Source: Streptomyces sp. KL109B
GTDB taxonomy: Bacteria; Actinomycetota; Actinomycetes; Streptomycetales; Streptomycetaceae
Direction: 5' to 3'
Assembly (NCBI RefSeq): GCF_030766935.1
Contig: NZ_JASERL010000001.1
Coordinates: 620,001-684,000 of the forward strand
Length of the DNA stretch: 64,000 nucleotides
Position 1 is the first letter of the stretch. The number at the start of each line of letters is the position of its first letter. The position numbers and the translations under genes are program-made. A model generated the notes under the pieces. That model worked only from the letters and a program-made list of their open reading frames with translations, searched no databases and was not told where the DNA came from. Of this stretch, positions 1 to 9,906 are shown one piece after another.

Positions 1-1639
1 CGACGTCGTACCCGCGCTTGGTGAGCATGCACTGCGCCTGTACGACCCGCTTGCCGGTGTCGCCCCGGGCGGTCTGTTCGGTGCCGTCGTAGTACGTGCA
101 GCCGGAGATCCACGCGGGCGGCCGCGGCGCGGGTTCGTGCGTGGAAGGGACGGGCGCGGTCGCGGTGACGGTGGTGCCGCCGCGCGGTGAACTCCCGCCG
201 CTCCTCCTGGTGTCGGGGGTACGGGTGGCAGTCGCGGAGGCGTGGCCCGCGGCGTCCGTGCTCGCCGCGCCGGACGGCGTCTTCCGTGCCGGTGACCGCT
301 CGGCCCCCGCGGACTTCGCGGGCGTCGCGGACGCTCCCCGTGGTGCGGACATCTCCGCGCGCGGCGCGCCCGCCCGGGTGGCCTGCGGGCCCGCCGCACG
401 GCCGTCCTGCGCGGGCTGTACGAGCAGGTAGGCGGCCATCGCGACCGCCACGACGGAGGCGCCCGCCACGGCCGCGAGATAGGGGCGGCGGCGCAGGCGC
501 GCGCTCGTTGTCGTGGGCGTCGCGTCCGGCACGGGCACGGGCACGGGCACGGGGGCGGGCATCGGCGCCGCCGCCGGTGGGGCCGTCCGCGCCTGCACGG
601 CGAACGCCCCCTGTCCCGGCAACACCGACCCGCGCAGATGCAGGGTCTGCTCCGCCGTCGCGTACCGCAGCACCTCGCACGACGTCTGCCGGGCCAGCAG
701 GCTGCCGCCCAACCGTTCGCTCCAGGACGGCACTTGACCGTGCGTGGCGGCGGCCGCGAGCAGTCGCTCCGGCGTCGGGCGCCGTGCCGGATCCTTGGCG
801 AGGCAGTCGGCGAGGAGCGCGGCGAGGGCCGCGTCCGCCGCCGCGACCTCGGCCATCACCTCCGCCCTGGGCTCCTCGAACGCGACACGGTGCATCACGT
901 CGACGCCGGTGCCGTCGCCGAAGGGGGCCCGCCCGGTGAGCGAGTGGATCACCGTGCCCGCGAGCGAGAACACGTCGGACGCGGCGGTGCAGCGGCCGTC
1001 GCGCAGATACTCGGGGGCCATGAACGCGGGCGTGCCCACGCGCGCGCCCGTGGTGGTCATGGCGTCGGCGTCCGCGGCGTACGAGATGCCGAAGTCGATG
1101 ACGTGCGCGCCCGACGGGGTCAGGATCACGTTCGACGGCTTGAGGTCGCGGTGCACGATGCCCGCGTCGGCGAGCCCGGCGAGCGCCGAGCCGAGTTCGG
1201 CCAACAGCCGCCAGGAGCCCGCGGGTTCGAGGACCCCGTACTCGCGCACCGCGTCGGCGAGGCTGAGCCCCGGCAGGAAGCGGGTGGCCATCCACAGCAG
1301 GGTGTGGTGGAAGCCGGTGCCGAGGAATTCGGCGGTGTGCGCCGAGCGCACGCGCGCGTGGACGGCGGCCTCCCGCTCGAACCGCCGCCGGAACCGCGGG
1401 TCCTCGGCGTACTCGGGTCTGATCACCTTGACCGCGGCGAGCCCCGGGGAGTCGTCCAGCGGGCGGGCGAGATAGACCCGGCCCATCCCGCCGCTGCCCA
1501 GGCGGCCGAGCGGCACGTACGGGCCGATGCGCGCCGGATCGCCACCGAGCAGCGGCGTGGCTCCCGCCTGTGCGAGCGCGGCGGTGCCGGAGGCCTGGGA
1601 GTAGGGCGGCACGGGCGGCCGCTGGTGGTGCTCGTTCAT
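1..1639 (-). CDS. Membrane-anchored serine/threonine protein kinase, C-terminus cut by window edge
   Basis: Hanks-type Ser/Thr kinase that would phosphorylate cytoplasmic proteins while tethered to the membrane. The frame is open from an ATG at 1639 (GGGGGAACGAG upstream) to the window edge, 546 codons. Visible motifs are the glycine loop LGSGGMGRVY near residue 50, the ATP-binding lysine in AAVKVI at about 71, HRDLKPSN near 160, DFG near 182 and APE after it. A Pro/Val-rich linker is followed by one membrane segment at about residues 376-400. The extracellular part is Ser/Thr/Pro-rich and ends in a stretch (RGDTGKRVVQAQCMLTKRGY) that resembles a peptidoglycan-binding-1 repeat. I infer the outer tail senses cell wall. 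The kinase call is firm; the tail call is moderate because the end is missing. Confidence 0.9.
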   Translation of the reverse strand, partial: MNEHHQRPPVPPYSQASGTAALAQAGATPLLGGDPARIGPYVPLGRLGSGGMGRVYLARPLDDSPGLAAVKVIRPEYAEDPRFRRRFEREAAVHARVRSAHTAEFLGTGFHHTLLWMATRFLPGLSLADAVREYGVLEPAGSWRLLAELGSALAGLADAGIVHRDLKPSNVILTPSGAHVIDFGISYAADADAMTTTGARVGTPAFMAPEYLRDGRCTAASDVFSLAGTVIHSLTGRAPFGDGTGVDVMHRVAFEEPRAEVMAEVAAADAALAALLADCLAKDPARRPTPERLLAAAATHGQVPSWSERLGGSLLARQTSCEVLRYATAEQTLHLRGSVLPGQGAFAVQARTAPPAAAPMPAPVPVPVPVPDATPTTTSARLRRRPYLAAVAGASVVAVAMAAYLLVQPAQDGRAAGPQATRAGAPRAEMSAPRGASATPAKSAGAERSPARKTPSGAASTDAAGHASATATRTPDTRRSGGSSPRGGTTVTATAPVPSTHEPAPRPPAWISGCTYYDGTEQTARGDTGKRVVQAQCMLTKRGYDV

Positions 1640-1747
1640 GGCTCTCGTTCCCCCGGTGGACTCACCGCTCTCACGGGTGCGTCGCAGCCCCGCTGGTAGC
1701 CCGAGAACCTACCGCGAGCGGGGTGCGCGCCGTGGCCGGACGGCACA

Positions 1748-1777
1748 CAGGGCCCGCGCCTGACGGCGCGGGCCCTG
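1748..1777 (-). terminator. Hairpin downstream of the 1806-2525 gene
   Basis: Perfect 13-bp inverted repeat (cagggcccgcgcc / ggcgcgggccctg) with a TGAC loop, lying just after the stop codon of the minus-strand gene that ends at 1806. There is no long T-run, as is common for Streptomyces terminators. Confidence 0.6.
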
Positions 1778-1805
1778 TACGTGAGCGGCGTGTACGTGAA
1801 CGTGC

Positions 1806-2525
1806 CTACTGGCGCGGCCTGTTGTACCAGGCTTGGACCTCGGGCTTGTTGATCGTGACCGCGAGGATGATCGCGAGCACGGTGTGCACGAGACCCACGC
1901 CGAGGAACGGGTAGATGCCGCCGACCGCGGTGAGGATCGCGAACACCATGGTCGCGGTGCGCACGCCCTTGCCGCCGGTGGGCAGCTTGACGGCGAGCAG
2001 GATCGCCCAGACGAGCCATCCGGTCATGAGCACCGCGAAGAACCACGTCACTCCGAGGCTCGCGCCCATGATGGCGTTGGCGCCCTCCATGCCCTCCACG
2101 CCCTCGGCGTCCGCCATGGCGTCGCTGGCCTGCGAGGAGATGTACGCGGACCAGCCGATGTAGCCGAGAGTGAGCAGCGTCTGCAGGCCCACGATCCACC
2201 ACAGGAGCGTGCGGGCCGTCTTCGCCTTCGGCGGCTCCTGCCCCGGCACGCCCATGTGCGGGGCGCCGTACGGCTGTTGACCGTAGGGCTGCTGCCCGTA
2301 CGCCTGCTGGCCGGGCACCGGCGGGGCCTGCGGGTAGCCGTAGCCGGGCTGTTGGGGTTGCTGGGGTTGCTGCTGCGGCGGCTGGCCCCAGCCGGGCTGC
2401 TGGGGCGGGGCGCCCTGCGGCTGCCCGTAGGGGTTGCCCTGCGGGGGCTGCGGCGGCTGCTGGGGCTGCTGGGGCTGTTGCCCGTACGGGTTCTGGGGAT
2501 TGTTCGGCGGCGGCGGGAAGCTCAT
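1806..2525 (-). CDS. Pro/Gln-rich N-terminus, four-helix membrane protein of unknown function
   Basis: 239-residue protein not recognised by name. Residues 1-110 are low complexity, built of Pro, Gln, Gly and Tyr ([14 protein letters not shown] and similar). The rest holds about four hydrophobic helices starting at [17 protein letters not shown], with a short acidic loop [10 protein letters not shown] between the first two. The start ATG at 2525 lies 5 bases after the stop of the upstream RDD gene, and an AGGACTGA ribosome site sits inside that stop region, so the two form one operon. The similar N-terminal repeats suggest the two proteins share a partner or a location. Function unknown. Confidence 0.75.
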   Translation of the reverse strand: MSFPPPPNNPQNPYGQQPQQPQQPPQPPQGNPYGQPQGAPPQQPGWGQPPQQQPQQPQQPGYGYPQAPPVPGQQAYGQQPYGQQPYGAPHMGVPGQEPPKAKTARTLLWWIVGLQTLLTLGYIGWSAYISSQASDAMADAEGVEGMEGANAIMGASLGVTWFFAVLMTGWLVWAILLAVKLPTGGKGVRTATMVFAILTAVGGIYPFLGVGLVHTVLAIILAVTINKPEVQAWYNRPRQ

Positions 2526-2529
2526 GCGT

Positions 2530-3234
2530 TCAGTCCTTCACTACGACGGTTGAGCAGATCTTGTCGGCGAAGGTCTGGTTCTTCTCGTCCCACAGCGGCC
2601 ACAGGAAGCCGATGTAGCAGGCCATGGCGTCGAGCGCGTGGCAGATGTTCCGCAGGAACGCTCCGCCGAACCCGGTGGGCTGTCCGTCCAGTTCGCGCAG
2701 CACCCGGATGCCGACTGTCCGCTTGCCGATGGTCTGGCCGGTCGAGCCCATCTGGACGAGCATCCAGATGCCCATGCCGATGGCGCCGAGCGCCGCGACC
2801 ACGATGAGGATCAGGCCGAGGGCGAAGAGCTCCTTCGCGATGCACAGGAAGCCGACCCCGTACAGCACGCCGACCGGGAGGCCGACGACGAGCCCGTCGA
2901 TCAGGGTGGCGCCGAACCGCGACCCCCAGCCGGCCAGCTGCGGCATGCCGGGAGCGCCGAACTGCGGGGCCTGCTGATAGCCGTACGCGGCCTGCTGCGG
3001 CACGCCCGGCTGCTGCTGCGGGTAGCCGTAGGCGCCCGGACCCTGCGGCGCCTGCGGGTAGCCGGGCTGCTGCTGCGGGGCCTGCGGGTAACCGGGCTGC
3101 TGCTGGGGAGCCTGTGGGTAACCGGGCTGCTGGGGCGGGGCGGCCTGCGGCTGCCCGTACGGGTTGCCGGGCTGCTGCTGGGGAGCGGGCGGTGGCTGCT
3201 GCCCGTACGGATTGTTGGGGTCGCCGAAACTCAT
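2530..3234 (-). CDS. RDD family membrane protein with Pro/Gln-rich N-terminus
   Basis: 234 residues from the ATG at 3234, chosen because GGAGGAAC lies just upstream; an in-frame start at 3423 would add an Arg-rich stretch unlike a natural N-terminus. Residues 1-95 are Pro/Gln/Gly/Tyr repeats ([10 protein letters not shown] repeated). The RDD domain follows: [13 protein letters not shown] with the Arg and Asp of the family signature, three hydrophobic helices, and the late signature [17 protein letters not shown] proteins are membrane proteins of mostly unknown role, some linked to ion transport. It is the first gene of a two-gene operon with the 1806-2525 membrane protein. Confidence 0.85.
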   Translation of the reverse strand: MSFGDPNNPYGQQPPPAPQQQPGNPYGQPQAAPPQQPGYPQAPQQQPGYPQAPQQQPGYPQAPQGPGAYGYPQQQPGVPQQAAYGYQQAPQFGAPGMPQLAGWGSRFGATLIDGLVVGLPVGVLYGVGFLCIAKELFALGLILIVVAALGAIGMGIWMLVQMGSTGQTIGKRTVGIRVLRELDGQPTGFGGAFLRNICHALDAMACYIGFLWPLWDEKNQTFADKICSTVVVKD

Positions 3235-3414
3235 GGCGGGTGTTCCTCCGTTGACTACGCGGGGACGGCGCGGACAGCACAGCGGAGCGGCCGGAACCTG
3301 GCCGCGCGAGTGAATGCAATCCCCCGAGCCGCCCCCGTGCCGCCGCCTCCCGTGCGCTCCCCGCGGCGATGCGGCGATCATGCTCCCGCGCGCGCGTGAG
3401 GCGTGTCCAGCCGC

Positions 3415-3441
3415 ATTGCTCACTTGTTGTGCAAGTGCAAT
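3415..3441. promoter_or_regulatory. Interrupted palindrome between the RDD gene and folD
   Basis: The 303-bp divergent intergenic region 3235-3537 holds an imperfect inverted repeat: CATTGC and CACTTG on the left, CAAGTG and GCAATG on the right, around TTGTTG. It is more AT-rich than its surroundings. I infer an operator or a promoter-proximal hairpin. No ZTP-riboswitch core was found upstream of folD. Confidence 0.35.
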
Positions 3442-3537
3442 GTGGGGCGCGGGCGGCGCGCGGCGTCAAGACGAAGGCATGAGATCCGGGCGGGGGCGAA
3501 CTTGGGCGATGACACACCGCCCTGCGAGAATGACGCC

Positions 3538-4401
3538 ATGACCGCCCAGATTCTCGATGGCAAGGCCACCGCAGCCGCGATCAAGTCCGATCTGACCGCC
3601 CGCGTGGCGGCGCTGAAGGAGAAGGGGGTCACGCCGGGGCTCGGCACGATCCTCGTGGGGGAGGACCCCGGAAGCCAGAAGTACGTCGCAGGAAAGCACC
3701 GCGACTGCGCGCAGGTCGGCATCGCCTCGATCCAGCGCGAGCTGCCCGCGACGGCCACGCAGGAGGAGATCGAGGCCGTCGTCCGCGAGCTCAACGAGGA
3801 CCCGGCCTGCACCGGCTACATCGTGCAGCTGCCGCTGCCCAAGGGCATCGACGAGAACCGCGTCCTGGAGCTGATGGACCCGGACAAGGACGCCGACGGC
3901 CTGCACCCCATGAACCTCGGCCGCCTCGTCCTCAACGAGCCGGCGCCGCTGCCCTGCACCCCGTACGGGATCATCACGCTGCTCCGCAAGCACGGCGTCG
4001 AGATCAAGGGCGCGGAGGTCGTGGTCGTCGGCCGCGGCGTCACCATCGGGCGGCCGATGCCGCTGCTGCTGACCCGTAAGTCCGAGAACGCCACGGTGAC
4101 GCAGTGCCACACCGGCACCCGTGACCTCTCCGCGCACCTCAAGCGGGCCGACATCGTCGTGGCCGCGGCCGGTGTCCCGCACCTGATCAAGCCCGAGGAC
4201 GTCAAGCCGGGCGCCGCCGTGCTCGACGTGGGCGTATCGCGCGACGAGAACGGCAAGATCGTCGGCGATGTGCACCCCGGCGTCGCCGAGGTCGCGGGCT
4301 GGATCTCGCCGAACCCGGGCGGCGTGGGCCCGATGACCCGCGCCCAGCTCCTCGTGAACGTGGTCGAGGCCGCCGAACGGGACGCGAACGGTGTCGGCTG
4401 A
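3538..4401 (+). CDS. folD: Bifunctional methylenetetrahydrofolate dehydrogenase/cyclohydrolase FolD
   Basis: Interconverts 5,10-methylene-THF, methenyl-THF and 10-formyl-THF in the cytoplasm using NADP. The product is 287 residues, the usual FolD length, from the ATG at 3538; the frame is open further 5' but family alignment starts at MTAQILDG. Visible motifs: the catalytic YVAGK (Tyr49, Lys53), [10 protein letters not shown], the nucleotide-binding [11 protein letters not shown] and the C-terminal [13 protein letters not shown]. The stop overlaps the start of the DUF3017 gene by 11 bases, so the two are co-translated. Together with glyA at 28.4 kb this is the one-carbon set of the window. 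Confidence 0.97.
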   Translation: MTAQILDGKATAAAIKSDLTARVAALKEKGVTPGLGTILVGEDPGSQKYVAGKHRDCAQVGIASIQRELPATATQEEIEAVVRELNEDPACTGYIVQLPLPKGIDENRVLELMDPDKDADGLHPMNLGRLVLNEPAPLPCTPYGIITLLRKHGVEIKGAEVVVVGRGVTIGRPMPLLLTRKSENATVTQCHTGTRDLSAHLKRADIVVAAAGVPHLIKPEDVKPGAAVLDVGVSRDENGKIVGDVHPGVAEVAGWISPNPGGVGPMTRAQLLVNVVEAAERDANGVG

Positions 4402-4903
4402 CGCGGCGGGCGCGGCCATGGGCGGCGCGCAGAGCACGGCGGGAGACGCTCCGGGGGACCGCTCCGGGGATTCCTCGGCGGACTCCCCCAAGGGCACGCC
4501 CGGAGCCGTGAAGAAGGCCGTCAGCCGGCGCTTCCCGATGCTCACGCGCGACACCGCGCGGCCGGAGGGCGGCGGCCGGGCCGCCGGTGGGGACGCGCCC
4601 GCGCCCGCCCGCCAGTGGCCGCTGATCGCCGTGCTCTCGGTGACCGCGCTCGGGCTGCTGCTGACCGCCTTCGGCCTGTTCCGCGTCGGCACGATCCTGG
4701 TCGGCGTCGCGCTGCTCGGCGGGGCCGTGCTGCGTTGGCTGCTGCCGGACGTCGGCATGCTGGCCGTGCGCTCGCGCTTCACCGACATGATCACGTGCGC
4801 GGGCCTCGGGCTCGTCATCGTGCTGCTCGCGATGATGGCGCAGCCCGATCCGTGGCTGAAGCTCCCGTTCCTCCAGGACACCTTGCACTTCACGGTGCGC
4901 TGA
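4391..4903 (+). CDS. DUF3017 family small membrane protein
   Basis: 170 residues from a GTG at 4391 that overlaps folD by 11 bases; a downstream ATG at about 4418 is an alternative. Residues 1-75 are Ala/Gly/Pro-rich and charged. They are followed by three hydrophobic helices beginning [19 protein letters not shown]. The pattern and the position directly behind folD match the DUF3017 proteins seen at this place in Streptomyces. The family has no known function. Coupling to folD suggests joint expression, not necessarily joint function. Confidence 0.8.
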   Translation: MSADAAGAAMGGAQSTAGDAPGDRSGDSSADSPKGTPGAVKKAVSRRFPMLTRDTARPEGGGRAAGGDAPAPARQWPLIAVLSVTALGLLLTAFGLFRVGTILVGVALLGGAVLRWLLPDVGMLAVRSRFTDMITCAGLGLVIVLLAMMAQPDPWLKLPFLQDTLHFTVR

Positions 4904-4955
4904 TCACGGTGCGCTGATCACCGTGCGCCGACTCTTCGGCGACTTCAAGTGACGG

Positions 4956-4990
4956 GCGGGGCCTCCAAGTTGGAGGCCCCGCTTCCTTTT
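4956..4990 (+). terminator. Rho-independent-type terminator after the folD operon
   Basis: Perfect 13-bp stem (gcggggcctccaa / ttggaggccccgc) with a one-base centre, followed by TTCCTTTT. Just upstream at 4897-4925 the phrase CACGGTGCGCTGATC is tandemly duplicated around the DUF3017 stop codon. Confidence 0.85.
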
Positions 4991-5183
4991 GTCGTGATCT
5001 CCGGCACGTTCCCGGGGTTTTTGGCACATGGACCTTGGCGTACGCGGTCGAATGACCCCATGCGCCCCCGGTCCGGGAACTGGTGACCCGACTCGGCGCA
5101 TCCCATTGGGTAGCCAGTGGGGGCCGAGCACGACGCACGGCGTGAGGGGAACAGGGCACGCGGGGGGAATAGGGGGAAGGGCA

Positions 5184-6227
5184 ATGCCTCGTTGGAAGGC
5201 GCTACCGGACGAACTCGACCCACAGATCAGGGAGTTCACCGGTCAGCTGCGCCGACTCGTGGACCGCGGCGGCCTGGGGATCGCCGCACTCGCCGACCGC
5301 ACCGGGTACAGCAAGACCTCGTGGGAGCGGTATCTGAACGGCCGGCTGCTCGCACCCAAGGGCGCCGTCGTCGCGCTCGCCGAGGTGACCGGCACCAATC
5401 CCGTCCATCTGACAACGATGTGGGAGCTCGCGGAGCGCGCGTGGAGCCGCTCCGAGATGCGGCACGACATGACCATGGAGGCCATCCGGATCTCCCAGGC
5501 GCGGGCCGCGCTCGGCGAGTTCGGGGGCCCCGTGCAATCCGGACAGTCCACGCAGACCAAGCAGACCAAGCAGGCCAAGCAGACCCGGCCCCCGAAGCAG
5601 GCCGGTACCGCCGGTGTCGCGGGGCCCGCGGGGGTGTCGCCGACCGTGCCGCCGCAGGCCGCGGCGCCGCGCATGGACCAGTTCGGGCCGCCGCCCGTGA
5701 TCCCGCCTCCGGAGGCCCCGCGGGGTGCCACGCCGGGCAGTGGAAAGCGGCGGCTGCTGATGTTCGGGGCCGGGGCCCTGGGCGCCGCGCTGATCGTCGC
5801 GGTCGGCTTCTTCGTGCTCGACGGGAAGGGCGGCGACGGCTCGGAGGCCAAGAAGTCGCCCTCGCCGAGCGCGAGCGCGACCCAACTGCCCGCGGGCGTC
5901 AAGTGCGTTGGCGCGGGCTGCGGCGGCAAGGACCCGGAGGCCATGAACTGCGGTGGCCGCCGCGCCGAGAACTCCACCACGGTCGTCATCGGCACCGCCA
6001 CCGTCCAGGTCCGCTACAACAAGACGTGCAAGGCGGCGTGGGGCCGCATCCAGGGCGCGGCGCCCGGCGACGTCGTACAGCTGACCAAGGGCGCCAAGAC
6101 CTCGAAGAAGGTCACGGTCGGCACCGCCGACACGGACGCGTACACGCCGATGATGGCGGTGGACTCGGCCTCCGACGTCAAGGCGTGCGCGACGCTCGCG
6201 AACGGGCAGAAGGGCTGCACGACGTAG
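5184..6227 (+). CDS. Membrane-spanning helix-turn-helix protein with DUF2690 extracellular domain
   Basis: 347 residues from the ATG at 5184 (AAGGG at 5177 as ribosome site). Residues 1-75 form an XRE-like helix-turn-helix (GIAALADRTGYSKTSWERYL) next to a conserved WELAERAWSR segment. A Gln/Lys/Pro-rich linker contains repeats of QTKQTKQAKQT. One membrane helix lies near residue 195 (MFGAGALGAALIVAVGFFVL). The outside domain has four or more cysteines, starting CVGAGCGGKDPEAMNCGG, the DUF2690 pattern. The layout suggests DNA binding inside and a disulfide-stabilised domain outside, as in other Streptomyces proteins of this type. Target genes are unknown. Confidence 0.8.
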   Translation: MPRWKALPDELDPQIREFTGQLRRLVDRGGLGIAALADRTGYSKTSWERYLNGRLLAPKGAVVALAEVTGTNPVHLTTMWELAERAWSRSEMRHDMTMEAIRISQARAALGEFGGPVQSGQSTQTKQTKQAKQTRPPKQAGTAGVAGPAGVSPTVPPQAAAPRMDQFGPPPVIPPPEAPRGATPGSGKRRLLMFGAGALGAALIVAVGFFVLDGKGGDGSEAKKSPSPSASATQLPAGVKCVGAGCGGKDPEAMNCGGRRAENSTTVVIGTATVQVRYNKTCKAAWGRIQGAAPGDVVQLTKGAKTSKKVTVGTADTDAYTPMMAVDSASDVKACATLANGQKGCTT

Positions 6228-7583
<1,356 letters not shown>

Positions 7584-7608
7584 GCCCACTCACCGGTAGC
7601 CGGTAACG

Positions 7609-7647
7609 GCGGCTGCCCCTCGGACGTCCGAGGGGCAGCCGCTTTTT
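7609..7647 (+). terminator. Strong intrinsic terminator after mdh
   Basis: Uninterrupted 34-base palindrome with arms gcggctgcccctcgga / tccgaggggcagccgc around CG, followed by TTTTT. It is the clearest intrinsic terminator in the window. A short direct repeat of CCCGGAGTATT follows at about 7652 and 7667. Confidence 0.93.
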
Positions 7648-7784
7648 CGTGCCCGGAGTATTTCGTACCCGGAGTATTCGGTTCTGGATGTCGGTGTGAC
7701 GTCCTATGCTTCTCCTTCATCAACTGCCGCAGCAGTACGGGCAGTTCGAACGGTCATCGTCGATGACGACCTCGGGGGAGTGGT

Positions 7785-9548
7785 GTGAGCACCGCGTATG
7801 TGCCGGAGCAGCCGTCTTCGGAGAACGGCGCCGGGGTGGCGGCGCCACCACCACCGGCGAAGCCGCCGCACGCCAGCGAGGCCACCCGGCTGCTGTGCGC
7901 GGGCGCCTATCTCGACCAGGGCTACCGGGACCGGGTCATCGAGCAGCTGCACCTGTACGAGCAGCGCATCGTGGCGCCTTCGCTCGGCTTCGACGCGGCC
8001 CGTGTCCTCGCGCACGCGCTGCGCGCACGACGTATCGAAGTGGCCTGGTCCTGGGCCGTGCTCGGGCTGTGGGCGGTGGGTCTGCCGCTGACCGACTACG
8101 GGATCCTCGCGTACCTGCTGCCGTCCGCGCTGCTCGCGCTCGGCGTCTGGATCCGCGGTCCCGGTCGGCGGCCGCCGGTCTGGCGCCGGGTGCCCGCCTG
8201 GTGGGTGCGCTGGTGGGGGCGGATCCTGCTGGCCGTGCTGCTGGTCTCCACCGTGGCCACGGTCATCAAGGGCGACGAGTACGGGAGCCTGTCCTACGAA
8301 GTCCGCTCCGACCTGCGCGACAGCCTGCCCGAGGTGCTGAGCTGGCTGGTCCCCGAGGGTTCGGGCACCGGGTCGAGCGGCGCCCTGTACGGCTGGCTCA
8401 CGCTGCTCGTGCTCGCCCTGATCGCCGGATGCGTGGGCGCCCAGCGCAGCCAGTTCGCCCGCGCGCTCGGGGCCGAGCTGTCAGAGGCGCGGTTCGGGGA
8501 CGCGTCCGCCGACCCGGCCGAGAGCGCCGAGGGCCCCCGCTTCCAGCGGGTGAAGCGGCGGATCAGGACCGAGCAGCACGCGCCGCTGATCATGTACCAC
8601 GCGGTCCGACCGTTCTGCGGCGCGGGCGAACCGGTGGACACCTGGACGCTCGCCGTGGAACTGCGGCCCGACCGGATGAAGAAGCAGCAGCCGATCAACA
8701 ACCGGAAGATCCTGGAGCAGGTCCGCCCGCTGCTCGAACGGCTGCGGCTGCCCGCCGAGTTCGCCGGCACCACCGTCCGCGACCGGCTGCGCTGGCTGGA
8801 GATCGACGAGTGCGTCTTCCTGCCCGCCGAGGGCCTCGCGGACCGGGACGACGCCCCGTACCGCCCCGAGGCCTTCGAGGAGCACCGGGGCCGGGCCGTC
8901 GAGGAGGGCGCGGAGAAGCGCCGGCACTTCCTGCGGATCCGGGTCGGCGGCTGGGAGGAGGAGCTGGTCGTCACCGTCTTCGTCCGCGTCCACACCCAGG
9001 GGCGGATGCTGATGCTGGAGATCGTGCCGCACGTCCTCGCCCCGGTACGCGAACCGTTCCGGAACGCCGACCGGGCCGCGCACCAGTTCCGGCACAACAA
9101 CCCGGTCGGCAAGGCCGCTTGGGCCTTCGCGCGGGTGGCGGGTTCTCCCGTACGTTCCCTGATCACCATCGGCCGCTGGGTCGGCTACGGCTGGCAGGTG
9201 CTGACCGGCGGGCACGGCGGCGCGCTGCCGGACGGCCCCGCCCTTTCGGTGCGCGAGCTCGGCGCGGAGGGGCCCGGCTCGCGGTTCCAGCAGATGGACG
9301 TCGAGCGCTACCTCAAGTCGATACAGGACCGCATCGCCAACGGCGTGCGCCAGGCGCTCGCCGAATCCGGTTACCAGACCGGCGAGTTCGTCCAGAAGAT
9401 CGTCAACATCAGCAGTGGCGGCGTGAACATCGACCGGGTCGAGGACTCCACCTTCGCCGTCGGCACGCACGCCCGCGCGACCTCGGGAACGGCCGAAGGC
9501 AACGGCACCCCGGACCAGAAGGGAACCGGCGACCATGACGACGCCTAG
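7785..9548 (+). CDS. Large membrane protein of unknown function, first gene of a three-gene operon
   Basis: 587 residues from a GTG at 7785 preceded by GGGGGAG. Not recognised. The N-terminus is Pro/Ala-rich, then comes a soluble helix region (YLDQGYRDRVIEQLHLYEQ). About four membrane helices follow between residues 85 and 225. The roughly 350-residue cytoplasmic part is rich in charged residues, with HAPLIMYHAVRPFCGAGEP and RFQQMDVERYLKSIQDRIA. The last 60 residues contain NISSGGVNIDRVEDSTFAVG, a motif repeated at the start of the next protein. The next gene starts inside this one (14-base overlap), so they are translationally coupled. No enzyme motif was seen. Confidence 0.7.
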   Translation: MSTAYVPEQPSSENGAGVAAPPPPAKPPHASEATRLLCAGAYLDQGYRDRVIEQLHLYEQRIVAPSLGFDAARVLAHALRARRIEVAWSWAVLGLWAVGLPLTDYGILAYLLPSALLALGVWIRGPGRRPPVWRRVPAWWVRWWGRILLAVLLVSTVATVIKGDEYGSLSYEVRSDLRDSLPEVLSWLVPEGSGTGSSGALYGWLTLLVLALIAGCVGAQRSQFARALGAELSEARFGDASADPAESAEGPRFQRVKRRIRTEQHAPLIMYHAVRPFCGAGEPVDTWTLAVELRPDRMKKQQPINNRKILEQVRPLLERLRLPAEFAGTTVRDRLRWLEIDECVFLPAEGLADRDDAPYRPEAFEEHRGRAVEEGAEKRRHFLRIRVGGWEEELVVTVFVRVHTQGRMLMLEIVPHVLAPVREPFRNADRAAHQFRHNNPVGKAAWAFARVAGSPVRSLITIGRWVGYGWQVLTGGHGGALPDGPALSVRELGAEGPGSRFQQMDVERYLKSIQDRIANGVRQALAESGYQTGEFVQKIVNISSGGVNIDRVEDSTFAVGTHARATSGTAEGNGTPDQKGTGDHDDA

Positions 9549-9906
9549 CGAAGAGCCCTCGGTCAGCATCGGCGACGTCCACGGCAGCACGTTCGCCATC
9601 GGCAGTCACGCCCACGCGGAGAGCCACACGGGCGGCGGCGCGCCGCAGACCGACGAGGCGACGCGCGAACTCCTCGCGGCGGTACGCGAACTGCGCGCCG
9701 ACCTGACCCGACTGCGCGACGACGACGGCCAGTTGACCACCCTCGACGCCGAACTCGCCGAGACCGAGGGGGACATCACCCGCACCGGGCGCGCCCCGGC
9801 GAGCCGGATCGAGCGGCTGCGCGCGCTCCTCGCCGACTCCCAGGCGGTCGTCTCGCTGCTCGCGTCGGCCGGCACGGTCGCCGGGATGCTGGGGAACATG
9901 ACGTGA
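9535..9906 (+). CDS. Small protein with shared beta motif and coiled coil, second gene of the operon
   Basis: 123 residues, ATG at 9535 within the end of the 7785 gene. The N-terminus reads SVSIGDVHGSTFAIGSHAHA, matching in spacing and sequence the tail of the preceding protein (DRVEDSTFAVGTHARA). Similar short 'G-x-x-x-G-S-x-F-x-x-G' strands occur near the ends of some bacterial NLR-like and effector-associated proteins (general knowledge, not tested here). Residues 40-90 form a heptad-like coiled coil (LLAAVRELRADLTRLRDDDG). The end is weakly hydrophobic (VVSLLASAGTVAGMLGNM). Function unknown. Confidence 0.65.
   Translation: MTTPSEEPSVSIGDVHGSTFAIGSHAHAESHTGGGAPQTDEATRELLAAVRELRADLTRLRDDDGQLTTLDAELAETEGDITRTGRAPASRIERLRALLADSQAVVSLLASAGTVAGMLGNMT

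Noticed and set aside
3235..3537. Second ZTP riboswitch upstream of folD
   Set aside because: No GACTGGCG or CGCCTGGGC core could be found in the spacer.
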